A stretch of 64,000 nt of DNA from Streptomyces sp. VRA16 Mangrove soil (GTDB lineage Bacteria; Actinomycetota; Actinomycetes; Streptomycetales; Streptomycetaceae): NCBI RefSeq assembly GCF_017377775.1, contig NZ_JAFVLN010000011.1:1-64000 (forward strand), given 5' to 3'. Shown here in pieces: positions 44,232 to 52,846 of the stretch (position 1 is the first letter of the stretch; every line of letters begins with the position of its first letter). Both the position numbers and the translations under genes were made by a program. The notes below the pieces were generated by a model. The model was not told the origin of the DNA and made no database searches. It was given only the letters and a program-made list of their open reading frames with translations.

Positions 44232-45737
44232 TCAGTGAACGGGGTGCATGGTGCGGCGCAGCCAGGGCGCCAGGGCGATCACGGCGATGCCGACCGCGAC
44301 GGCGATGGCGCCGTTGACGCCGAAGTACGCGGGATTGGAGACCTCGCCGTACAGCTTCACGGTCTGGGCCTGGATGCCGTTGGCGAGGGCGAGGGAGAGG
44401 AACCAGAGCGACATCGTCTGGTTCGCGAAGGCCTTCGGGGCGAGCTTGGTCGTCGCCGACATGCCCGACGTCTCCAGGAGGATGTCGCCGAGGCCGAGCA
44501 GCAGGTACGAGCCCACGATCCACCACGCGGACATCAGGTAGGTGTCGCTGCTGTGCCCGGACGTGGGCAGCACCATCAGGATGAAGGAGAGACCGCCGAG
44601 GATCACCCCGATGGCGATCTTGTTGGAGGCGTGCGGCTGGCGCGGGCCCATCCGGGCCCACACGGCGGCGACGACGGGCGCGAGGGCGACCTCGAAGGCG
44701 CCGAGCGCGGAGGCGTACCAGCTGGCGGGGAAGTGGTAGCCGAGGATCTCGGTCTTCGCGTTCGTCGAGGCCAGCAGCATCATCGTCGAGTAGGCCTGGA
44801 ACAGGATGAAGTTGAAGGCCACCGACGCCAGGAACAGCACCAGATAGGGCTTGAGGCGGCCGCGCTCCTGCGAGGTGACGCGCGGGCTCTTGAACATGAC
44901 GGCGAAGTACGCGATCGGCGCGATCACCGAGATGATCGTCAGCAGGTCGACGAAGCGGTCCATGGTCAGCCAGCCGGCCACCGCCAGGAGCACGGCGAGC
45001 ACCACCACGACGACCGCGCCGATCACCAGGGAGCGGATCGCCCGGCGCATCGCGTCGTCCGGCAGCTTGTACTCGGCGGTGGCCTTGCGCCCGGCCAGGT
45101 GGCGCCGGCCGAGGACGTACTGGATCAGGCCGAAGGTCATGCCGATCGCGGCGGCCGAGAAGCCCCAGTGCCAGCCCTTGTGGTCACCGAGCCAGCCGGT
45201 GATCAGCGGGCCGAGGAACGCGCCGATGTTGATGCCCATGTAGTAGAGCGCGAAGCCGGCGTCGCGCCGCTGGTCCTCGGTGCGGTACAGCTTGCCGACC
45301 ATGGTGGCCACGTTCGGCTTGAGCAGGCCGGTGCCGGCGCTGATCAGGCCGAGGCCCACCCAGGTCATCGTCGCCGTCGGCACCGCCATCGCGTAGTGTC
45401 CGCAGGCGATGAGGATGCCGCCCCACAGCACCGCGCGGTACGAGCCCAGCATCCGGTCGGCGAGCCAGCCGCCCGCGACGGAGACGAGGTAGACGAGGGT
45501 TCCGTACGCGGCCGAGACCGACGCGGCCGTGCCGGGGTCCATCCCCATGCCGCCGTGTGCGACGGTGTCCACGAAGTACAGGACGAGAATGGCCTGCATA
45601 CCGAGGAACGAGAAGCGTTCCCAGACCTCCAGGCCCGACAGGGTGAGCAGCCCGCGCGGCTGCCCGAAGAAGGCGGTGTCGTCACCCGGAGGCGGCTGGT
45701 CCGAGGCGCTGTCGGTGTCGGTGGCAGTGCGGGACAA
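44232..45737 (-). CDS. POT/PTR-family proton-coupled peptide transporter
   Basis: 501-residue importer with about 14 spans. The family signature is GLEVWERFSFLGMQAILVLY near the start and YYMGINIGAFLGPLITGWLG near residue 165; GTGLLKPNVATMVGKLY is the second PTR block. I favour TTG 45737, which has GGGAG at the right distance and a natural start (MSRTATD); GTG 45746 is the alternative. It heads a two-gene unit with the CocE-type hydrolase and is divergent from the polyprenyl synthase. Confidence 0.9.
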   Translation of the reverse strand: MSRTATDTDSASDQPPPGDDTAFFGQPRGLLTLSGLEVWERFSFLGMQAILVLYFVDTVAHGGMGMDPGTAASVSAAYGTLVYLVSVAGGWLADRMLGSYRAVLWGGILIACGHYAMAVPTATMTWVGLGLISAGTGLLKPNVATMVGKLYRTEDQRRDAGFALYYMGINIGAFLGPLITGWLGDHKGWHWGFSAAAIGMTFGLIQYVLGRRHLAGRKATAEYKLPDDAMRRAIRSLVIGAVVVVVLAVLLAVAGWLTMDRFVDLLTIISVIAPIAYFAVMFKSPRVTSQERGRLKPYLVLFLASVAFNFILFQAYSTMMLLASTNAKTEILGYHFPASWYASALGAFEVALAPVVAAVWARMGPRQPHASNKIAIGVILGGLSFILMVLPTSGHSSDTYLMSAWWIVGSYLLLGLGDILLETSGMSATTKLAPKAFANQTMSLWFLSLALANGIQAQTVKLYGEVSNPAYFGVNGAIAVAVGIAVIALAPWLRRTMHPVH

Positions 45738-46042
45738 AGTGCACACTCCCGGTCGTATCGGCTGATCAAGAACATACCGGGGGTGTCTGGGGCCCGCCCG
45801 ATCTGGGTTGCACGGGCAGGTGCCCCCTGTGATCGAAACGCGACCGGATACGCTGACTTGGGTGATGGCAGCGACACATCGACAAACCGTGTCATCGACC
45901 GAATGATCGATCGAGATCGAAGCCGGGAGCGACGTTGCGAGCGAGGTCAACAGCCACGTGGGCAGCACCGTCAGGGCCGGCCGAGATCGACCGAGTTTCG
46001 CCATGTGATCGTCGTGATCGTCAGCAGACAGGAGACCCACTC
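45738..46042. other. 305-bp divergent promoter region, no gene seen
   Basis: Holds the start signals of the POT transporter (minus) and the polyprenyl synthase (plus). A TACGCT -10 hexamer at 45849-45854 would drive the synthase with a leader of about 180 bases. That leader is rich in GATCG words (several between 45904 and 46020) that could fold or bind a protein. No reading frame is convincing. Confidence 0.5.
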
Positions 46043-47053
46043 GTGACCGTCGTCGGGACTTTCGGTCTTAGCGTGCGGGACCAGGCTCTCGAAGCCGATG
46101 TCCAGGCCGGATTGGCGGCTGTCGAGGAGGGACTGCTCGAAGCCACCAAGAGCGAGGTTCCCTTCATCACGGAGGCCGCCCAGCACCTCGTCCGGGCCGG
46201 GGGCAAGCGGTTCCGGCCGCTGCTCGTGACGCTCGCCGCCCAGTTTGGCGACCCGTACGCGCCGGGCATCGTGCCCTCCGCCGTCGTCGTCGAGCTCACG
46301 CACCTCGCGACGCTCTACCACGATGACGTGATGGACGAGGCGGACGTGCGCCGCGGGGTGCCCAGCGCCAACACCCGCTGGGGCAACTCGGTGGCCGTGC
46401 TCACCGGTGACTTCCTCTTCGCCCGCGCCTCGCACATCCTCGCCGACCTCGGCCCGGACGCGGTGCGCATCCAGGCGGAAGCGTTCGAGCGCCTGGTCAC
46501 CGGCCAGATCCTGGAGACCGCGGGCCCGGCCGACGGCCGCGACCCGGTCGACCACTACCTCGACGTGCTCGGCGGCAAGACCGGCTCGCTGATCGCCGTG
46601 GCCTGCCGCTTCGGCGCCATGATGTCGGGCGCGGACGAGACGGTCGTGGACGTTCTGACCCAGTACGGGGAGCGGCTCGGCGTCGCTTTCCAGCTGGCCG
46701 ACGACGTGCTCGACATCGCCTCCGACACGCACGAGTCCGGCAAGACGCCCGGCACCGACCTGCGCGAGGGCATCCCCACGCTGCCGGTGCTCAGGCTGCG
46801 CGAGCGGGCCGAGCGGCTCGGCCTGCCCGAGGACCAGGCGCTCGTGGAACTGCTCGCCTCCGACCTCACGGACGACGACCGGCTCGCCGAGGCCGTCGCC
46901 CGGCTGCGCGTCCACCCGGCCCTGGAGCACGCCCGCCGGGACACGGTGCGCTACGCGCAGGACGCGCGCTCGGCCCTCGCCCCGCTCCCGGAGTGCGAGG
47001 CGAAGGCGGCGCTGCTGGAGCTCTGCGACGCGGTGGTGCACCGGGCGGGCTGA
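46043..47053 (+). CDS. Polyprenyl diphosphate synthase
   Basis: 336-residue trans-isoprenyl chain-elongating enzyme. Both aspartate-rich motifs are complete: DDVMD from Asp94 (LYHDDVMDEADVRRG) and DDVLD from Asp220 (FQLADDVLDIASD). GGKRFRPLLVTLAAQ binds substrate diphosphate. The class makes long side chains of about eight to ten units; in this window menaquinone is the obvious user. GTG 46043 has a GGAG site nine bases upstream. A 12-bp hairpin terminator follows. Confidence 0.93.
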   Translation: MTVVGTFGLSVRDQALEADVQAGLAAVEEGLLEATKSEVPFITEAAQHLVRAGGKRFRPLLVTLAAQFGDPYAPGIVPSAVVVELTHLATLYHDDVMDEADVRRGVPSANTRWGNSVAVLTGDFLFARASHILADLGPDAVRIQAEAFERLVTGQILETAGPADGRDPVDHYLDVLGGKTGSLIAVACRFGAMMSGADETVVDVLTQYGERLGVAFQLADDVLDIASDTHESGKTPGTDLREGIPTLPVLRLRERAERLGLPEDQALVELLASDLTDDDRLAEAVARLRVHPALEHARRDTVRYAQDARSALAPLPECEAKAALLELCDAVVHRAG

Positions 47054-47085
47054 TCCGCCCGGAGCGTGGCGCGGGGGGCCGGGTC

Positions 47086-47112
47086 CTAGGGCGTGTTTCG
47101 AACACGCCCTAG
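47086..47112. terminator. Bidirectional terminator with 3-base loop
   Basis: CTAGGGCGTGTT, TCG, AACACGCCCTAG: perfect 12-bp stem between the polyprenyl synthase and the convergent lipoprotein gene, overlapping the latter's TAG stop. I recall similar hairpins recurring in Streptomyces genomes, so it may be a dispersed element reused as a terminator. Confidence 0.85.
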
Positions 47113-47672
47113 TAGCCCGAGCCCCCGGTGCTGCCGGAGCCCTCGCCGGCGGCCTTGGCGCCGGTCGGGGTCGCGGCGAACCAGGTGCCGTCGACGCCCT
47201 GCCCGTACGCCTCGCGGGGAGCGTCGTCCTTGGAGTACCGGTACAGCGGCCAGCCGTTGAGAGTCAGCTGGGTGGTGCCGTCCGAGCGCTTCACGGTCGA
47301 CACCAGATTCCGGTCGATCCCCTTGACGGTGATGGAGCCGTTCGCGGTGGCGGCCGGCCAGAGCTTGGCGCACGTGCCGTAGCAGGTCACCTTGGTCGGC
47401 TTGGCCGAGTCCGCGTCGAACCGGTACAGGACGTAACCCTGCTGATCGGTGACGACGGTCCCGGAGACCTTCTCCGCCTTGGACGCGGTGAGGGTCGTGC
47501 CCCCGCCGCCCGTGCCGCTCGGACTGCTCGTGCTGCTGCCGCCGCTCGGACTGCTGCTCGGACTGCCGGCGCCGGAGGACGAACCGCCGCCGCTGCTGCA
47601 TCCGGCGAGCGTGAGTGCGGCGACCGCGGCGCCGGTGACCGTGAATCCGGTGAGATACCTGATGGAGAGCAT
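47109..47672 (-). CDS. Lipoprotein with Yx(FWY)xxD-type secreted repeat
   Basis: 187 residues. Signal peptide TVTGAAVAALTLAGC with lipobox LAGC, giving lipidation at Cys25 and anchoring to the outer face of the membrane. A Ser/Gly/Pro-rich linker follows, then two copies of the secreted-repeat domain (COG4315 type): QQGYVLYRFDADSAKPTKVT with CYGTCAKLWPA, and NGWPLYRYSKDDAPREAYGQ. Function of this family is unknown. I chose ATG 47672 for its AGGGGG ribosome site; ATG 47690 is possible. A palindromic operator lies about 80 bp upstream. Confidence 0.88.
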   Translation of the reverse strand: MLSIRYLTGFTVTGAAVAALTLAGCSSGGGSSSGAGSPSSSPSGGSSTSSPSGTGGGGTTLTASKAEKVSGTVVTDQQGYVLYRFDADSAKPTKVTCYGTCAKLWPAATANGSITVKGIDRNLVSTVKRSDGTTQLTLNGWPLYRYSKDDAPREAYGQGVDGTWFAATPTGAKAAGEGSGSTGGSGY

Positions 47673-47750
47673 GGCAACCCCCTTGCTCATGCCTGCTGCT
47701 GCCACCCTCGGATACGGATCCGGGAGCTTGAATCGCCCCTCCCAGGTCAA

Positions 47751-47768
47751 GTGTGACACAGGTCACAC
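47751..47768. promoter_or_regulatory. Perfect GTGTGAC-N4-GTCACAC operator
   Basis: GTGTGACACAGGTCACAC lies about 80 bp upstream of the lipoprotein start. It satisfies both the Crp pattern (GTG-N6-GNCAC, 47753-47766) and the Rex-type layout (TGTGA-N6-TCACA, 47752-47767). Which regulator uses it cannot be decided by eye. Confidence 0.5.
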
Positions 47769-47943
47769 GGAGGGGCTCGGCCCCTCCGTGTCATCCCGTA
47801 GGTGTACGCGGAGTTGATCCCGCGGGCTGACGCCTGCCCATGGCCGGTTTGGTCAGATTGAGTACACCACTCCTGACCAATTCGGGTGAGAATGGCGGCT
47901 TGGGGTGGACGCCGCCGCCGATCACGGAGGTAGGGCAACAGAC

Positions 47944-49143
47944 ATGGCACCGTACGCAACCGAAGAGAGCACCGGACGCCGCGGAAAGGCCGTCCGGTAC
48001 GCGGTCCCGGTGGCCGTGGTGGGGGTGGCCGCGGCGACGATCGGACTCGTCCCGGCGCTCGCCGACTCGGGCGATCCGAGCCTGCCGAAGGTCACCGCCC
48101 AGGAACTCATCGAGAAGATCGCCAAGTCGGACACCGAACAGCTGTCCGGCACCATCAAGATCCACACCGATCTGGGGCTGCCCTCGCTGGGCGGCGCCGC
48201 GTCCTCGCTGGGAGGCGTGGGCGGGCAGGGCAAGGGCGGCTCGTCGGCCGACCCGAAGGAGAAGCTGACCGAGCTGGCCAGCGGCACGCACACGCTGCGG
48301 GTCGCCGCCGACGGCGCGGACCGGCAGAAGCTGTCGATCCTGGACAGCGCCGCCGAGTACAGCGTGATCCACAACGGCAGCGACGTGTGGGCCTACGACA
48401 GCAGGTCGAACGAGGCGTACCACGCGACGGGCAAGGACCAGAAGGCCGGGAAGAAGGCGGCGCCCGAGGGGGTGCCCGCCACGCCCAAGGAGCTGACGGA
48501 CCAGATCCTCAAGGCGTCCGGCGACAGCACGTCGTTCTCCGTCGACGGCACGGCGCAGATCGCGGGACGGGACGCGTACCGGCTGCAGATCAAGCCGAAG
48601 CAGTCCGGTTCGACGGTCGGCGCGATCACGGTCTCCGTGGACGCGAAGACCGGTACGCCGCTGAAGTTCACGCTGACCCCGGCCAGTGGCGGTGCCGCGG
48701 TCGTCGACGCGGGCTTCACCAGCGTCGACTTCGGCAAGCCGGCCGCCTCCACCTTCGACTTCAAGCCGTCGAAGGGCACGAAGGTCACCGAGGCCGGCGA
48801 CCTGAAGGCGCAGGACCACGGAGCGGCGCGCGAGGACCTCAAGGGCGCCGAGGGCCTCGACGGCCTGAGTGGTCTGAACACGATCGGCAAGGGCTGGACC
48901 TCGATCGCCCAGCTGAAGATGCCCAAGGAGGCCGGTGGCCTGGCCTCCGGCGCCACGAGCGGCAACATGCCGGCCGACGCGCAGAAGTTCCTGAACTCCC
49001 TGGGCGACCGGGTGACAGGGAAGTTCGGTTCGGGCACGGTCTACTCGACGCGTCTGGTGAACGTGCTCATCACGCAGGACGGCACGGTCTACGCCGGTGC
49101 GGTCACCAAGGACGCGCTGGTGAAGGCGGCCGACGCGAGCTGA
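47944..49143 (+). CDS. Secreted LolA/DUF2092-like protein
   Basis: 399 residues. An N-terminal hydrophobic segment (VRYAVPVAVVGVAAATIGLV) ending at PALADSG exports or anchors it. The rest follows the LolA-like half-barrel pattern: TAQELIEKIAKSDTEQLSGT, then AAEYSVIHNGSDVWAYDSRS, AGRDAYRLQIKPKQSGSTVG and AITVSVDAKTGTPLKFTL. In actinobacteria such proteins may carry lipids or sense the envelope. ATG 47944 gives a normal signal; GTG 47905 is less likely. It is followed by an ABC exporter, with an 83-bp gap, suggesting a functional link. Confidence 0.8.
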   Translation: MAPYATEESTGRRGKAVRYAVPVAVVGVAAATIGLVPALADSGDPSLPKVTAQELIEKIAKSDTEQLSGTIKIHTDLGLPSLGGAASSLGGVGGQGKGGSSADPKEKLTELASGTHTLRVAADGADRQKLSILDSAAEYSVIHNGSDVWAYDSRSNEAYHATGKDQKAGKKAAPEGVPATPKELTDQILKASGDSTSFSVDGTAQIAGRDAYRLQIKPKQSGSTVGAITVSVDAKTGTPLKFTLTPASGGAAVVDAGFTSVDFGKPAASTFDFKPSKGTKVTEAGDLKAQDHGAAREDLKGAEGLDGLSGLNTIGKGWTSIAQLKMPKEAGGLASGATSGNMPADAQKFLNSLGDRVTGKFGSGTVYSTRLVNVLITQDGTVYAGAVTKDALVKAADAS

Positions 49144-49226
49144 ACGCACGGCAGTTGAAGGGGTGAGGGGCCGGTGCGCGCCGCTGACGGCGGGCACCGC
49201 CCCTCACCGTCGTACCGGGGAGGGGC

Positions 49227-50189
49227 ATGGAGCAGCCGGCACAGCCGGATCCGTCGGCGGTCATCGAGACCAGGGAGCTCACGAAGCGGTACCGGGGCGG
49301 CCAGCTCGCGGTCGACCGGCTGAGCCTCACCGTCCCCGAGGGCGCCGTCTTCGGCTTCCTCGGGCCGAACGGCTCGGGCAAGACCACCACCATCCGCATG
49401 CTGATGGGCCTGATCGAGCCGACCTCCGGCACCGCCCGGGTGCTCGGCAGCCCCATGCCCCGCGCCACGCGCGCCGTCCTGCCACAGGTGGGCGCGTTGA
49501 TCGAGGGGCCGGCCCTGTACGGGTTCCTGTCCGGCCGTGACAATCTGCTCCGTTACGACGCGGCGGACCCGACGGCCGATCCCCGTACCCGTAAGCAGCG
49601 GGTCACCGCCGCCCTGGACCGGGTGGGCCTGACGGCCGCCGCGGCCAAGAAGGCGAAGGCGTACTCGCTCGGCATGAAGCAGCGCCTCGGTCTGGCCGCC
49701 GCGCTGCTGCAGCCGCGCCGCCTGCTCGTCCTCGACGAGCCGACGAACGGCCTCGACCCGCAGGGCATGCGCGAGATCAGAACCCTGGTGCGGGAGCTGG
49801 CCTCGGACGGCACCACCGTCTTCCTCTCCTCGCACCTCCTCGACGAGATCGAACAGGTCTGCACGCACGCCGCCGTGATGGCGCAGGGCCGGCTCATCAC
49901 GCAGGGCCCGGTCGCCGAACTGGCGGCGGGCGTACGGGGAAGGCTCACCGTCACCACGCCGGACGCGTCGGACGCCGTACGCGTCCTGAAGGACCACGGC
50001 ATCACGGTCCTGGACGTCACGGGCGACGAGGTGACGGCCGAACCGCCGCCCCCGGAAACGGACCTGGCGGATCTCAACGCGGCACTGGTGGCGGCGGACG
50101 TCCGCGTCCGCGGCTTCGGCGTCGAACGGGCCTCCCTGGAGGACGCGTTCGTCGCCCTGACGGGGGAGGGCTTCGATGTCGCAGGCTGA
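49227..50189 (+). CDS. ABC transporter ATP-binding protein
   Basis: 320-residue ATPase of a CcmA/DrrA-type exporter. Walker A is GFLGPNGSGKTTTIRML, the signature is YSLGMKQRLGLAAALLQ, and Walker B is RLLVLDEPTNGLDPQG. A C-terminal domain of about 90 residues follows. It overlaps the permease gene by 14 bp. It pairs with that permease and perhaps with the upstream LolA-like protein. Substrate unknown. Confidence 0.93.
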   Translation: MEQPAQPDPSAVIETRELTKRYRGGQLAVDRLSLTVPEGAVFGFLGPNGSGKTTTIRMLMGLIEPTSGTARVLGSPMPRATRAVLPQVGALIEGPALYGFLSGRDNLLRYDAADPTADPRTRKQRVTAALDRVGLTAAAAKKAKAYSLGMKQRLGLAAALLQPRRLLVLDEPTNGLDPQGMREIRTLVRELASDGTTVFLSSHLLDEIEQVCTHAAVMAQGRLITQGPVAELAAGVRGRLTVTTPDASDAVRVLKDHGITVLDVTGDEVTAEPPPPETDLADLNAALVAADVRVRGFGVERASLEDAFVALTGEGFDVAG

Positions 50190-51057
50190 GGCGACGGCGT
50201 CGCCGGTACGGCTCGTGTGGACGCTCGGGCTGCTGCGCAGCGAACTCGGCGTGACCTTCCGGCGCTGGCGCACCCGCGCGCTCTTCGCGGTCCTGGCCGG
50301 GGTGCCGGTCCTCATCGGCGTGGCGGTCAAGATCGAGACGAGCGACGGTTCGGGGATCGGCGGGGGCGGGGCGGGTGGCGGGGGCGGCCCGGCGTTCATC
50401 GCGCAGATCACGAACAACGGACTGTTCCTGGTCTTCACGGCGCTCGCCGCGACGCTGCCGTTCTTCCTGCCGATGGCGGTCGGGGTCGTCGCGGGCGACG
50501 CGATCGCGGGCGAGGCGAACGCCGGGACGCTGCGTTATCTCCTGGTCGCCCCGGCGGGCCGCACCCGTCTGCTGCTCACCAAGTACGCGACGACGATGGC
50601 GTTCTGCCTGGTCGCGACGTTGATCGTGGCGGTCTCCGCGCTGATCACCGGCGCGATCCTGTTCCCGCTCGGCGATCTCGTCACCATCTCGGGCACGCAG
50701 ATCAGCTTCGCGGAAGGGCTGTGGCGGGCGTTCCTGATCGCCCTGGTCGTCGCCGCCTCACTGCTCGGCATCGCCGCTCTCGGTCTGTTCGTCTCGACGC
50801 TCACCAGCAGCGGCATCGCGGCGATGGCGACGACCGTGGGACTGCTGATCACCGTGCAGATCCTCGACCAGATCCCCCAGCTGCACGCCATCCAGCCGTA
50901 TTTCTTCTCGCACCACTGGCTCTCCTTCGCCGACCTGATGCGCGAACCGGTCTACTGGGACGACCTGATCAAGAACCTGGAGATCCAGGCGCTGTACGCG
51001 GCGGTGTTCGGCTCGGCGGCGTGGGCGCGGTTCACGGCGAAGGACATCACCGCCTGA
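50176..51057 (+). CDS. ABC transporter permease
   Basis: 293-residue ABC-2 type membrane component with about six spans, first at ALFAVLAGVPVLIGVAV and then LFLVFTALAATLPFFLPMAV. GDAIAGEANAGTLRYLLVAP is the coupling-helix region typical of this class. The large Gly-rich loop (SDGSGIGGGGAGGGGG) is low-complexity. ATG start lies inside the ATPase gene. A four-unit tandem repeat begins three bases after its stop. Confidence 0.9.
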   Translation: MSQAEATASPVRLVWTLGLLRSELGVTFRRWRTRALFAVLAGVPVLIGVAVKIETSDGSGIGGGGAGGGGGPAFIAQITNNGLFLVFTALAATLPFFLPMAVGVVAGDAIAGEANAGTLRYLLVAPAGRTRLLLTKYATTMAFCLVATLIVAVSALITGAILFPLGDLVTISGTQISFAEGLWRAFLIALVVAASLLGIAALGLFVSTLTSSGIAAMATTVGLLITVQILDQIPQLHAIQPYFFSHHWLSFADLMREPVYWDDLIKNLEIQALYAAVFGSAAWARFTAKDITA

Positions 51058-51060
51058 CGA

Positions 51061-51140
51061 CGGCTTCTCGTACGGGACTACGGCTTCTCGTACGGGACTA
51101 CTGCTTCTCGTAAGGGACTACTGCTTCTCGTAAGGGAACC
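51061..51140. repeat. Four tandem 20-bp units at the end of the FMN reductase gene
   Basis: Units of 20 bp: two identical (CGGCTTCTCGTACGGGACTA), then CTGCTTCTCGTAAGGGACTA and a last one ending GGAACC. On the minus strand each encodes a form of PYEKQ-stop, so the array is a duplicated gene end; the reductase uses the TAG at 51118. The minus-strand core TACGAGAAGC is the core of the 12-bp minisatellite at 36111-36403. Confidence 0.85.
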
Positions 51141-51705
51141 GCGCGAGCGGCGCCTCCCGTGCGAAGAACGTCTTGGCGTTCCTCAGCGCCTCCTCGTCCT
51201 TGAGTACGTCGCCGGGCCTGCTGCCGTTGCCGAACAGGACGCCGCCGAAGCGCATGCCCATGTACGCGGCCGAGTTGGTGAGGGTGCCGACCAGCGGGTC
51301 GGCGACCTCGGTCTCCTCGTGGGCGAGCGCGGTCACGCCCCACAGGGTGCGTCCGGCGAGGGTCTCCTTGAAGTCGACGCCCGGGGTGCGCAGCCAGCCC
51401 GACCAGTGGTCCAGGTAGCGCTTGGTGGACGAGGAGACCGAGTACCAGTACAGCGGCGAGGCGATCACGATGTCGGTCGCGGCGAGCGTCGCGTCCAGGA
51501 GCAGCGCGGTGTCGTCGCCCTCGGGCCGGACGTGGTCGCTGTCGTGGCGCAGGTCCTCGAAGTCGGGGAGCGGGTGCGCGGCCAGGTCGATCCAGCGCCG
51601 GTCGACGTCCGACGGCAGTTGCTCGGCGGCCCTGCGGGCCAGGATCTCGGTGTTGCCGCCGGGGCGGCTGCTGCCGAGGAGGAAGAGGAAGTTCCGGGTG
51701 GGCAT
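51118..51705 (-). CDS. NAD(P)H-dependent FMN reductase-family flavodoxin-like protein
   Basis: 195 residues with a flavodoxin-like fold. The FMN phosphate loop is FLLGSSRPGGNTEILAR, and the flavin-stacking loop is ASPLYWYSVSSSTKRYLDHW. LWGVTALAHEE and AYMGMRFGGVLFGNG follow. Such enzymes reduce flavins, quinones or azo and nitro compounds. The 3' end (FPYEKQ) lies in a four-copy tandem repeat. A long palindrome lies immediately upstream of the start and is likely its operator. Confidence 0.88.
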   Translation of the reverse strand: MPTRNFLFLLGSSRPGGNTEILARRAAEQLPSDVDRRWIDLAAHPLPDFEDLRHDSDHVRPEGDDTALLLDATLAATDIVIASPLYWYSVSSSTKRYLDHWSGWLRTPGVDFKETLAGRTLWGVTALAHEETEVADPLVGTLTNSAAYMGMRFGGVLFGNGSRPGDVLKDEEALRNAKTFFAREAPLARFPYEKQ

Positions 51706-51726
51706 GGGTCCCCCTGAGAATGCGTA

Positions 51727-51773
51727 CGCCGATTGAATGCGCGTGCAGTATATGCATACGCATTTAATCGGCG
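51727..51773. promoter_or_regulatory. 47-bp near-palindromic operator
   Basis: Outer arms CGCCGATTGAATGCG (51727-51741) and CGCATTTAATCGGCG (51759-51773) match at 14 of 15 positions. The pairing continues inward (ATGCGCGTGCA against TGCATACGCAT, two mismatches) to a five-base centre GTATA. It lies 22 bp before the FMN reductase start and 42 bp after the LysR-type gene's stop. Relatively AT-rich for the region. It could instead work as a terminator for the regulator. Confidence 0.65.
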
Positions 51774-51814
51774 CCAGGGGTGACGCGACGACCGCGTTCC
51801 GCCCGGCCCGGTGC

Positions 51815-52714
51815 TCAGCCCCCCGCCGCGCGGGCGACGGACGCGGCCGCCTCCAGATAGGCCCGTACCAGTACCCGGTCGTCGTCCGCCCGCGCGGCGA
51901 CGGCCAGTTGGGACGGGGTGATGCCGCGGACCGGCACCGCCGTCACCTCGTCGCGCACGATCAGCGGCGTGTTGCCGACGGCCAGCAGGACCACACCCTG
52001 CCCGTTGGCCACCGCCTCGTGGGTCTCCTCGGCGCTGCCCACGACGGCCCCGATCCGCGGCGGGCGACCGCCCCGCGCGTCGAGGGCCAGCCAGTAGTCG
52101 CGCAGGGCGCCCGCCTCGGCCGGCAGTGCGAGGAACGGCTCGTCGAGCAGTTCGGCGAAGTCCACCTCGGTACGGGCCGCCAGCGGATGGCCGGAGGGCA
52201 GCGCCACGAGCCGCGGCTCCTCGGCGACGACCACCGACCGGTACCGCTCCGCGTCCGGCAGCGGCAGCCAGACGAAGGCCACGTCGCTCGACCCGTCCGC
52301 GAGCCCGGCGCTCGGATCGGCCCAGTTGACCTGGCGCAGGGCGGGCCGCGCCGCCGGATGCCCGGCGAGGAGGCGGGAGCGCAGGGCGGGCAGCAGTCCG
52401 CGCCCCGGACTGGTGGACATCCCGACGACCAGGGAGTGCCGCTCGGCGGTCCGCGCCTCCCGCACCGCGGCCTCGGCCGTCTCCCAGGCCGCGAGCACGG
52501 CGCGGGCGTGCGGCAGCAGGGCCTCGCCCACGGCGGTGAGCCGCACCGTCCGGCGGTCCCGCACGAAGAGATCCGCCCCGAGCTGCCGCTCCAGCATCCG
52601 GATCTGCTTGCTCAGGGCGGGCTGGGAGACGTACAGCCGCCCGGCGGCCCGCGTGAAGTTCAACTCGTCGGCGACGGCGGCGAAGTACCGGAGATCACGA
52701 CCGTGGACATCCAT
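51815..52714 (-). CDS. LysR-family transcriptional regulator
   Basis: 299-residue regulator. The winged helix is at residues 5-65 (LRYFAAVADELNFTRAAGRL, then VSQPALSKQIRMLERQLG). The effector domain from about 90 has VVGMSTSPGRGLLPALRSRL and DVAFVWLPLPDAERYRSVVV. It is divergent from the SDR gene 132 bp away, the classic LysR layout, so that gene is the likely target. Confidence 0.93.
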   Translation of the reverse strand: MDVHGRDLRYFAAVADELNFTRAAGRLYVSQPALSKQIRMLERQLGADLFVRDRRTVRLTAVGEALLPHARAVLAAWETAEAAVREARTAERHSLVVGMSTSPGRGLLPALRSRLLAGHPAARPALRQVNWADPSAGLADGSSDVAFVWLPLPDAERYRSVVVAEEPRLVALPSGHPLAARTEVDFAELLDEPFLALPAEAGALRDYWLALDARGGRPPRIGAVVGSAEETHEAVANGQGVVLLAVGNTPLIVRDEVTAVPVRGITPSQLAVAARADDDRVLVRAYLEAAASVARAAGG

Positions 52715-52846
52715 GCCCCATGGCTATCACAGCGGGTCTTGGACGCCCCCGGGTGCGGCGGCCGAGGATGGTCACATCGCCAACGGGAGCCACCCGAAAG
52801 CGAGTTGACCACGACGCTTGATGATGATCACCGGGAGGGATCCGAG

